This document shows positions 40,318 to 50,000 of a DNA stretch of 64,000 bases, piece by piece. Each line of letters begins with the position of its first letter. Within the stretch, counting starts at the first letter, position 1. The notes beneath the pieces were generated by a model, which was not told the DNA's origin, ran no database searches, and saw only the letters and a list, made by a program, of their open reading frames with translations. Position numbers and translations under genes: made by a program. Origin of the DNA: Nipponacmea schrenckii (lineage: Eukaryota; Mollusca; Gastropoda; Lottiidae); NCBI GenBank assembly GCA_030562195.1, contig CM060203.1:9190208-9254207 (forward strand), written 5' to 3'.

Positions 40318-41439
40318 CCCATAGGGTGCAACTCGTGCTCACTCTACATGCTACAATTCTCTATGGATTCTTTTGATTTTTATACGCCCACACGTAAGTA
40401 AGGGCGTATATTGTAATCGCCCTGTCGGTCCGTCGGTCCGTTCACATTTACCTCGTGCTCACTCTACAGGTTTACAATTCTTCATGGATTCTTTTGATTT
40501 TTATACGCCCACACGTAAGATGGGCGTATATTGTAATTGCCCTGTCGGTCCGTCTGTCAGTCCGTTCCCATTTGGCTCGTGCTCACTCCTCAGGCTACAA
40601 TTCTTTATGGATTCTTTTGATTTTTAATTTGTGGGTCAGTGTGATCCCTATCGATTTTCCTGATGATCGGATAATTTTTCACCGAAATATCACGTCTGAC
40701 TTAGCGTTTTTCACTTCATTAGCTATAGGGTGCAACTCGTGCTCACTCTACAGGCTACAATTCTTTATGGATTCTTTTGATTTTTAATTTGTTGGTCAAT
40801 GTCATTATGAAGATGATCCCTATTGATTTTCGTGATGATCGGATAATTTTTCACCGAAATATCGCGTCTGACTTAGCGTTTTTCACTTCATTAGCTATAG
40901 GGTGCAAGTCGTGCTCACTCTACACGCTACAATTCTTTATGGATTCTTTTGATTTTTATTTTGTTGGTCAGTGTCATTGTGAAGATGATCCCTATTGATT
41001 GTCGTTATGATCAGATGATTTTTTAGTGAAATATCATGTTTGACTTTGCTTTTTTCACTCTGTAACCTATAGGTTGCAACTTGTGCTCACTCTACAGGCT
41101 ACAATTCTTTATGGATTCTTTTGATTTTTAATTTGTTGGTCAATGTCATTATGAAGATGATCCCTATTGCTTTTCGTGATGATCGGATAATTTTTCACTG
41201 AAATATCGCGTCTGACTTAGCGTTTTTCACTTCATTACCTATAGGTTGCAACTTGTGCTCACTCTACAGGCTACAATTCTATATGTATTGTTTTGATTGT
41301 TTGTATGTGTGTTGATATCATTTTGAAGATGTGCACTTTTAAATTTAATGATGATCCGATAATTTTCTAAGCCTAGGTTTTATTCATAATCAATGCTGCC
41401 AGTGGGCGTATATTACCTTGCCTGGCAAGCTATCTTTTA

Positions 41440-42191
41440 CTTTTTTATATAATATATTAAATATTACCTTAAATCATTTTTAGTAAAATCTCATCTTCAG
41501 TACCGGTATACACTATAGTTTATTATATGGGCCAATGGGCTTCAGTATTTTAACAGGATAATGAGGACCAAAAAAAAAAAAAAAATAGTTTTTTAGATTT
41601 GAATTTCAGATAACCTTAACCAAACTACTGTTAACACTAACTATATCATCCTATAATGTTGTTTCTTACTTCATGACCTAGGCCAGTGCTTTCTTGAGAA
41701 TACTATTCTCATCTCACCTTAACACTAAATGAAATGGTCCGATTTTTTTTAAGCAATAGTAGACTTGATGATGATTCTCAAAACGGTTTCGTTAAGAGAT
41801 GCTGTAAAATATTGATTTCATGTTTTAACCAAAGAATGACGTAACACCACTTTTATGACGAGAACAATTTTTCTGAAATGAGGTGATATGATTAATTTCT
41901 CGATATTGTGTATATATATTATGTAATATATGTACAAATAAGTCTCGAATCGGGCGATGACTTTTTAAATACCAACCAATCTAATGAGAAAAATCGGATA
42001 CAAAGAGATGATTAACGCCTTTTTTGTTCTAGCTGAGATTGGACATATCTTATTAACACCCGACAATTATTAACTAAACATTTAATATTGTCCTTTTTCA
42101 CTTGTTAATCAATATTAAATCACCAATCGATATCTTGGTGGTGGTGACTACACCTGCGCTGGTAAATAATCATACACACTGTAAATAAACT
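41440..42191. other. Intergenic, upstream of GPCR
   Basis: AT-rich sequence with a homopolymer A run near 41571-41585. No coding segment or RNA gene is seen. The sequence cagtaccggtatac at about 41503 carries the TACCGGTA palindrome discussed elsewhere. Confidence 0.6.
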
Positions 42192-42199
42192 TATAAAAT
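42192..42199 (+). promoter_or_regulatory. Candidate TATA box of the GPCR gene
   Basis: TATAAAAT lies 98 bp before the chosen ATG (42297) and follows the string gtaaataaact. Spacing would give a 5' UTR of about 70 bases. It is a single-motif call in AT-rich DNA. Confidence 0.35.
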
Positions 42200-42296
42200 A
42201 GTTGCTTTGTTACATTGCTATTGTGTCTGTGTTGGATTAAGTCTAGTAGAAATCTTCTGCATCCTCGAACTCTTACCAACAGATGTAATAATTATT

Positions 42297-43253
42297 ATGA
42301 ATAACCGTTCTGTTCCGGAGGATAATCGTACATCACCAGAGGAATCATATCTGGCAGACAGCGTTGTACAACAGAACGTGAACGGAATTTTTGGCTGTGT
42401 GATATTTCTGTTAAATGTAATGACCATAATATCTATACTGATATCCAAAACGATGAACAAGAGGGATAAAGTATCTCTTTCAGTAATGATTTCAACTAAT
42501 ACTCTGATCGGATTACAAGTTTTGTGTGTTAGACTTATACCAGCCGAATATACAAGTGAAAATGTGATATGTAGTATCCGAATTCACACTGCTTGTATTT
42601 TCTGTTGTACAATAACATTCTTAAATGTATTGGTGACTTTCGAAAGATTCGTGACTATTGTAATTCCGCTTAATTACAAGCAATATGTAACTTGGAAACG
42701 CTTGCTAATTTACAGTGGTGTCATATGGTTCTTTTCAATTGCCTTATCTTGGACAATTTTCAACAAGGCTCTTTGGGGCAACACAATCGAGACAAAAACT
42801 TGTTTACTGACATTGGGAAGTCCTACTGCTTCCACCATATTGGGATTAATGATGTGCTGCGCGGCAGTCTTGAATACGGCTCTATATGCACACATTTTGA
42901 TAGTAGCCAAAAGACAAATACGGCTTATAGCAGCAACAATGGTTGGAGGAAATACACCGTATACAAGGAATACATTTGTTACGAAAAAGGAAATTCAACT
43001 AACATTCACTGTGGGAATAAACATTTTAGCATTTGTAGTATCCTATTTTCCAATGGGTGGATACATTACTTATTACGGTATTTTCTCCCATAAACCAGAT
43101 AGAAAGTTATTTGTTACCCTGATTACTCTATTCATGTTCAACAGTTTAGTTAATCCCATTGTGTATATTTGGAGGTTAAAAAGTTGTCGCAAAGACATAA
43201 TAAGGAAAATATGTGGACTTTTTTGCAGACCAACCGACAATTCGACAATATAG
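42297..43253 (+). CDS. Intronless class A (rhodopsin-like) orphan G-protein-coupled receptor
   Basis: This 318-residue seven-helix receptor would act at the plasma membrane through G proteins; its ligand is unknown. Helices lie near residues 27-50, 59-81, 91-119, 135-155, 179-204, 233-260 and 271-292. Family marks: Asn40 in helix 1, disulfide pair Cys92 (25 before Arg117) and Cys169, ERF (116-118) in place of DRY, Trp144 in helix 4, NPIVY (286-290) in helix 7, and a Cys-rich tail (ICGLFC) that could be palmitoylated. N-glycosylation sites NRS and NRT are near the N terminus. The start at 42297 is preferred: the frame is open to an earlier ATG at 42207, but that would add 30 hydrophobic residues before the glycosylated N terminus (which could instead be a signal peptide). 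Odd residues: Asn68 replaces the usual Asp of helix 2, and SYFP replaces CWxP in helix 6. The subfamily is not recognised; it may be a lophotrochozoan expansion. Confidence 0.85.
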   Translation: MNNRSVPEDNRTSPEESYLADSVVQQNVNGIFGCVIFLLNVMTIISILISKTMNKRDKVSLSVMISTNTLIGLQVLCVRLIPAEYTSENVICSIRIHTACIFCCTITFLNVLVTFERFVTIVIPLNYKQYVTWKRLLIYSGVIWFFSIALSWTIFNKALWGNTIETKTCLLTLGSPTASTILGLMMCCAAVLNTALYAHILIVAKRQIRLIAATMVGGNTPYTRNTFVTKKEIQLTFTVGINILAFVVSYFPMGGYITYYGIFSHKPDRKLFVTLITLFMFNSLVNPIVYIWRLKSCRKDIIRKICGLFCRPTDNSTI

Positions 43254-44836
43254 CATACATGTTAACTTTTTATGCTTCTTATAAAAATTTACAGTAGGCC
43301 TATGGACAATTTTTAATGTTAAAAGTAGGCCCTATGTAGGCCTATTGATTTAATACATGAACCATTTTGATCTAGTTTTGGTGCTTGGTCTATTAGGATC
43401 AATGTATTTAATAGAAAACATTCGAAAAAAGGCGGACAATTCTTTAAAAAATTTAAACTTTGGCCAATAAGAGCATTATTATATTCATCAGAAGGCCCAT
43501 GTTCTTGGTGCCATCAAAATAACTGATAGGCCTATAGGATTTGAAATAGTCCTACATTTAGAAGTTGAGGGTAGGCCTATATATAGGCTACAAGGAAATT
43601 TAATAATTTATGGTAGGCCTATAAGACACTTCTTGAATAACAAGGTACATAACGTTTCAAAACAATTTACATGTGTGGTCATCAGATGTAGGCCTAATGA
43701 AGCATGGATAGAGAACATGGGAATAGGCTACACAGCACAGCAAGGGGAAACCATAAAAATTGTAGGCAAAGATGCAGGCTCTGTATCGATACCACTTAAT
43801 TTACATGGAATGAGAACCTCTATCAGCAGATTAATCGGCTCCCCATGGTATCACCGCTCTCTCCCGTTCTCACTGAAACCATTATAACCTCTTTTGAAAC
43901 CACGGCTCTATCTAGGGCCTACTACCCCCCGTCTCATCACTGTGTTGGTTCAGAAAGGTAGACGATACTTTCGTCATGACGTCATTTGCTTGGATACGTT
44001 CACAATGTCGGACGTGAGTTCTTATCTCGATCGGTGTGTGAAAGTCCGATGAAAAATCCTACGGTAAAGATCAATACCAAGAGGTTTGGCCAAGGAGTAC
44101 TGGTAGAAAGGATCCCTGTCACGGCGGACTTGTGAACCCAAGTTGTTAGCCTTGTAGGCCTAAAATAGGCCTAGGCTTCGCCCAAATTAAAGCAGGCTTC
44201 ATCTCCATCCTCACCAGAAGAGCTAACTCCATTTGCAGCCCAAAATAGGCCCAGGGCCTACCTCACAGTTGAAATAGGAAATTATTTTTTAGTTTATTAG
44301 TGAAATACCTCAGGAAAGTAGGAAAATTACAATTAATCACATTTTGTTACCCAAAATATAAGTGTTGAAATAATAAAATATTGAAGCCTGTTACTTTTTA
44401 TCTATTACCCCATATCGAAAAACAAAATGCAAATAGCATATCCATTAGCTGAAAATCTCACCCAAAATGCAAAGAAAACAATAGGTACGGTAATTCACAT
44501 TCCGTAAATAAAATTGGACAATTAGACCTATATAATAAAACTCTTAAGGGCGCAGTACCGTGTGTGTAAAAAGAGTAAAAATACACTACGAAAAAAATAG
44601 CAATATGGTTTGTCATAAGATTTTACATAACTCTAGTTAGAAAATCGGACAACATAGTGAATGGATGTCCGTTTCGTCGCCTAACGAAATTCTACTGCGA
44701 CCACCAAATTATCGCATAGGCCTAGAAATTTCTTAACGCTCTGGCGCACCACAAGTACACAGGTCAGGTGCGTTTTCGGAACGTAGGCAAGCGCAAGTAA
44801 TGTGTGAATTACCAAAATGGAATGTCCAAAAGATCA
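43254..44836. other. Intergenic region rich in the palindrome TAGGCCTA
   Basis: No supported gene is present. The octamer TAGGCCTA, often as ATAGGCCTAT, appears repeatedly (about 43298, 43335, 43530, 43574, 43612, 43688, 44155, 44168, 44717). An 84-codon open frame at 43633-43887 spans one of these motifs and has no family resemblance. Sequence at 43900-44260 is locally more GC-rich without a recognisable feature. Confidence 0.55.
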
Positions 44837-45592
44837 TAAAAGATAGCTTGCCAGGCAAGGTAACATACGCCCATTTCAGCAAACAGAATATTCCATGTTT
44901 TTTCATTTAATCAAGGGCAATAACTCATAAACCGACATCTAGAATCGCACCATTTTTTAACTTGTCCGAGATGTTATTAAGATGAATACACATACCAAGT
45001 TTCATTCCAATCGGATAAAAACTACAGCTTCTATTACGTACACAAGTAAATTTTAACGTTTATTCATTTAATCAAGGGCCATAACTCATAAACAGACATC
45101 TGGCGTGATATTATCAAGATGAATACACATACCAAGTTTCATTCATATCGGATGAAAACTACAGCTTCTATTGCGTACACAAGTAAATTTTAGCGTTTTT
45201 TCATTTAATCAAGGGCCATAACTCATAAACCGACATATGGAATCGTGCCATTTTCGAACTTGTCCGAGATATTATCAAGATGAGTACACATACCAAGTTT
45301 CATTCAAATTGGATAAAAACTACAGCTTCTATTGCGTACACAAGTAAATTTGAACGTTTTTTCATTCAATCAAGTGCAATAACTCATAAACCGACATATG
45401 GAATCGTGCCATTTTCGAACTTGTCCGAGATATTATCAAGATGAATGCACATACCAAGTTTCATTCAAATCGGAAAAGAACTCTGGCCTGTATCGCGTAC
45501 ACAAGTAATTACGGACGGACGGACGTACCGACGGACGGACGGACGGACAGGGGTGATGGCAATATACGTCCACATTTTCATGTGGGCGTATA
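44837..45592 (-). mobile_element. Pearl/Helentron-like repeat, second copy, opposite orientation, different core
   Basis: It begins TAAAAGATAGCTTGCCAGGC, continuing AAGGTAACATACGCCCA, the reverse complement of the right end of the 38429-41439 element. It ends with (ACGG)n-rich sequence, then TATACGTCCACATTTTCATG followed by TGGGCGTATA, a strong terminal hairpin. Between lie four tandem monomers of about 160 bp (starts near 44908, 45066, 45206, 45366; the second lacks ~18 bp), each with aatcaagggc(c/a)ataactcata and accaagtttcatt. The core monomer has no evident similarity to that of the first element, although the ends match. The order microsatellite / tandem core / palindromic end resembles described bivalve pearl elements. 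Confidence 0.75.
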
Positions 45593-45596
45593 AAAA

Positions 45597-46365
45597 TAGC
45601 GATGATGATTTACTTTTATAATTGTAGCCATGTCCGGGAGAATGACAAGGGTAATCGGTAAATGCAATTTTTATATCCAATATAGGTTAATCCTTGGCTG
45701 CAAACACTCACACAAAGTTTCATCAAAATCTACCAAGAAACCAGCTCTCTATCATATCCACAATAATGCATTTTGAAGAACAAGGGCAATAACTCAAATA
45801 TTTTTTGATTAGTATAATTTCAATACACTGTCAAAATCCATTAAGAAATCAACTCTCCAGCATTTTAACGATCAATCAAAAGTGTTTTCATGAAAAAAAG
45901 GGAATAATAATAGATTTACGATTACTATTTCTGATTTTCGATAGGGTTTATCATTGGATTGTTACAAACACACCAAGTTTCGTCAACATCCATTGAGGAA
46001 CAATAAATTCAACATCCATTGAGGAACAATAAATTTAACGCGTTTTAAAAAACAAGGGCAAAAACTCAAATAAATATTTTCGGTTGGTCCGATTTTCAAT
46101 AGGGACCATCCTTAGGTGATCACGAACACTCAGACCAAGAAAAAAGCTCTTTATCGTGTAATGCGTTTTCAAGAACAGTGACAATAATTTCGATCTATCT
46201 GATTTTCAATAGGATTCATGCTTGAGTTATTACAAACTCTCAAACAAAGTTTCATCAAAATCCATCAAGAAACTAGCTCTCTATCGTGCGGACAGACACA
46301 CAAACACAAGCAGACAGACGGAGGCGACAGCTATATACGCCCACATTAATGTTTGGGAGTATAAT
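45597..46365 (-). mobile_element. Third, more decayed hairpin-ended repeat with its own tandem core
   Basis: Four to five diverged monomers of about 130-150 bp carry acaaagtttcatcaaaatc(c/t)a, aagaaa(c)cagctctctatc and caagggcaataactcaaat. They are followed by gtgcggacagacacacaaac, (CAGACGGA)-like sequence, and a terminal hairpin TATACGCCCACATTAATGTT then TGGGAGTATA. It abuts the preceding element in the same orientation. A 26-bp direct duplication (aacatccattgaggaacaat) lies at about 45984-46035. The end opposite the hairpin is not clear. Confidence 0.6.
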
Positions 46366-47084
46366 AATGTGTTAAATGTTTTATTTGATAATACATGTAT
46401 GTATAAATACCTGACAAAAGAAATAAACACATACTTAGGTAACATTTATCTAATGTTGTTAGAATTGGAAAATCAGTTTGAATACTGCACTGTTTCAAAG
46501 ATTCAATTTAGTTAAGTTTGTTTTTAAATATTGGTGTCTTCTTGAAAGAACAGATTATCAGAATAATGCTTCTTAAAATAATAATAGTAACATGTATTTG
46601 GAAGCAAAAATATGAAATGCTGAATTTTCATGTAAACTATATTATTAATAATTCAGATTAATGTATTAATATACAATTATTAATGTTTATACAAAATATC
46701 ACAGATACAAATATACAGGTCGATAAAAAAAATTATGATTGTAAGCAAGAACTGTTAAAATATCAATTATATGTACCTCATTCCCTCATCAATTAAAAAA
46801 ACATTTACATAAGCCTGAAACAAAGTTTATTTTGGTTTCAAATTTGTATAGATGCTATTCAGAGGTAAATTATATAAGACTTTGAAACCTTAAAGAGAAT
46901 CAAGAACAACAGTAATTTTTGGAAATATGACAGGCCAATAGCTTAATTCAACAAATAAACTTAGGTCTTTCTGAAAGTTGTAGATTAAACAATGGCCATG
47001 TATGAATACATATATCTTGTTACAGATTCACACCCATTGAGTTAAAGTCAGTTTTAGCACACAAATAAAATACAGTAAATAAAA
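46366..47084. other. CFAP65 3' flank / 3' UTR
   Basis: AT-rich. On the minus strand a poly(A) signal AATAAA (plus-strand tttatt 46826-46831) lies about 255 bp beyond the CFAP65 stop codon and would give a 3' UTR of ordinary length. Nothing else is recognised. Confidence 0.45.
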
Positions 47085-50000
47085 CTAATGTTTTGATTTA
47101 TTAGTTGTTGATGCAGGTCGTTTTGGTAAAGCAATATATCTAGGACGAGCTGTAATGTTAAACTCTTGAGCTAAAGCCTCAGACATAATGTTGAAAATGG
47201 AGTTTTCTAGAATTGATTCCATTATATTACTAACTGCAGGATTTCTGAAAACAAAAAGACACTCTTGTATATTTATTGAATGATTAAGTGATTTAACATT
47301 GCAAGAATTGCCAGATAACCTTTTACAAAGCTAATCTTATAAAGATTTATTTCTCTTTTCCCATTTATATAACATTTTGACATTTTCCTGTGATTTGTAA
47401 AATCTTTTCAAATTTATGTCAACAATCTAGAAGAATTTAAAAATTTTTGATGTATACATGTGTAGTGTTTTAAATCAGAAATGTATAAAAAGAGTTAACT
47501 TACTTTTTAAGTTTTTGCTTTCCACCTTCATCCTGGTATGGAGGTTCAGTAGATGTAGTTGAAAGAGGATCAGGTGAATGAGAATTTGTTTCACGACTTG
47601 ATGCAGATCTCTAAGAATATAACATGTCAAAATGATAAATTAATTATATTTTACAACACCATATTACTTTATTCAAACTGTCATTGTAACAGAGAAGAAC
47701 TTGTAAGCATTATATTCTTGAAACCTACCTGATCTGAAACAGGTTGTGGCTCTGGAGATGGTGTTTGTTCTCGTGATGGTTCTCCTGCTTCTATATCTTG
47801 TACATGAATATCTGGGCTTTTTTGTTTCTGTATATTGCCAGTTGATGATGGTGCTGATTTTGGTTGATCCCCAATCTGACAGAAATAAGGTACTGGTTCC
47901 TTGATAACCTTTTTAGCGGCATCAATAAAATAGTTGTCCTCCAGTAAACCTCTACAATCAAAGTTTGAAAAATGATTTAAACACCATTAAAAAAAATTAG
48001 AAAATACTGTCCAAGGATCTTTATTAAGTATACTTTTTATTGTCATCCTTAGTGCACACATCTCATTCCTATCTTCTAAATAAGTGAGACAGTTGATGTT
48101 AAAGTGAACAAACCTCAAGATATTACAAAGAACACCTGATATCACCCCAGCTTCACCTTGATTACACTGAATATTCTCAACATTATCAGTAGATACTTGG
48201 TTAGATTCTCTTGAAGCTGGCTTCTCTCCCATAGCTCTGTAATACACAAGTTGCAATATTAGTGTCCTGCATGATTTGATGATTGTCCTGCATGATTAAT
48301 TTATGATTGTCCTACATGATTTGTTGATGATTGTCCTGCATGATTTGTTGATTGTACTACATGATTTGTTGATTATTGTCCTGCATGATTTGTTGATTAT
48401 TATCCTGCATGATTTGTTTTTTTAAAGGGTCACTGCATCTTTTTAAAATTAACCATGAAAATTAATCTATATAATAGAGTTTAAAGGCTTTTTGTTTTTA
48501 TATTTTGGTTTCTTACCAGATCAGTACATATACATAATGAAGTCAAAAAAACATCTAACAACTCATAATTATCATAGCATCAATATTATTGTTTTTAAAA
48601 ATGTTTAAGATGTCTATCTATATAAATATTTTTCTCACCTATCAATATGGAAATGTTTATATTCATCAGGGAAATTGTTCTGGAAATCTTTAATACCATG
48701 AGTTCTAGATGTTACTCCTAAGTGAAGTAGGAAAGGTTTTGGGGCTACAGGCTTTGGATTCATGGTCTTTTCTTTCTTCTTTTTCTTCTTTTCTAGCCTA
48801 TTTAATTCATCAGCTGATTTTCTTTGTATTGGAGGCAAAGTCTAGAAGATAATGACAACTTTGAAATAGTTTATGCTCTCTATTGCAAGGCTGTTGTATT
48901 TTATAAAAAAAAACATTATAGCAGTTAAATTTGGATCTATTACAAAATTACAAATGTGAGAAATATCAACAATTTACAGCAATATCAACCAAAAAGTGTG
49001 TCAAAGGTTACCTTATATCTGGACAATTCCCCTTCTGGTGTTTTACTGCCATTTCTACCTTCAACAGGCTGTCAGAAAAAATCAAATCAAGATTTATATC
49101 TTACTGATATGGACCCTATTGGTCTACTTAAATGTATGGTGAATATGTACTTAAAACAAAAGAAGATGAGCTTGTGTCTTCAACTTTATCATATATTTGA
49201 AATTCAATAAATACACATTTTCTCACCATAATAAGAAGAATGTCAAAGCTTAAAGCTAGAAGAGGATTTAATCTTCTGCCTAAATATAGATAGATGTACA
49301 CTTACACTGGACATATCAGGAGAGTCTAGTAAACGCTTATCAGCATCCAAATCATATTCTGTTATAGTAAATTCATGTTTCTCCCGTTCTTTCTGTTTCT
49401 CCCATTCTGATAATTTCTTTCTGTACTTCTTCATTTCATGTTCATCTGTTATCTGTAATAAAAACATTTCTAATGCAGTTGAAACTTGGCTTTATGTCTG
49501 TATTCACTAGTTTACAATGCTGTTAAACATCAAAGTAACCAGTAAGAATAGCATAGAATTGAATGAAAAGAAATGCTAAAAAAGTGAATAAGACAGCTTT
49601 TCAAACCTTCAATAAAAAATACTTTTGGCATGAAAACTAGGTCCAGCCTTATAAAATATCAACAATTTTACCCACCTCACAAACTAAGTCAAGATCATAA
49701 AATGAAGGTGTTGTGGAGGCAATAAAACTAACTCTACACATTTGACTTTCTCCTGCTTCTAAACATCCTCTTAATGGGAAAATAGACAAATACTGAAATA
49801 AATATGAATAAGGGGTTTATTATACAAATAATTTATGGTAATATAGAAATATTGATAATAAATGGTGATACTGAAATGGAGATAATAAATGGTAATATAG
49901 AAATAGAGATAATACATGGTAATATAGAAATAGAGATAATAAATGGTAATATAGAAATAGAGATAATTAATGGTAATATAGAAATAGAGATAATTAATGG

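Larger units (their letters stand above)
38429..41439 (+). mobile_element. Pearl/Helentron-like composite repeat with ~10 tandem core monomers and three left ends (interrupted by a hAT element)
   Basis: The left end reads ATACGCCCACACGTAAG, then AAGGGCGTATA (a hairpin), then CCTGTCGG and repeated GTCC. The core is a tandem array of ~175-190 bp monomers, each holding ctacaattct(t)tatggattc, gatgatcggataatttttca and ctcgtgctcactctacagg. I count monomer starts near 38521, 38693, 38868, 40350, 40472, 40592, 40753, 40927, 41100 and 41271. The right end is TGGGCGTATATTACCTTGCC followed by TGGCAAGCTATCTTTTA, containing the near-palindrome CTTGCCTGGCAAG. The left end reappears at 40381 and about 40502, both times after the same monomer position (gattttta). 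No transposase is encoded. The 39013-40317 insert is a separate element. Confidence 0.75.

Noticed and set aside
42692..43093. A 133-codon open frame overlapping the GPCR
   Set aside because: It lies in another frame of the GPCR gene, lacks helices or motifs, and the GPCR frame carries all family features.
43633..43887. 84-codon open frame as a gene
   Set aside because: No recognisable domain; it spans a TAGGCCTA motif and lies in repeat-like intergenic sequence.
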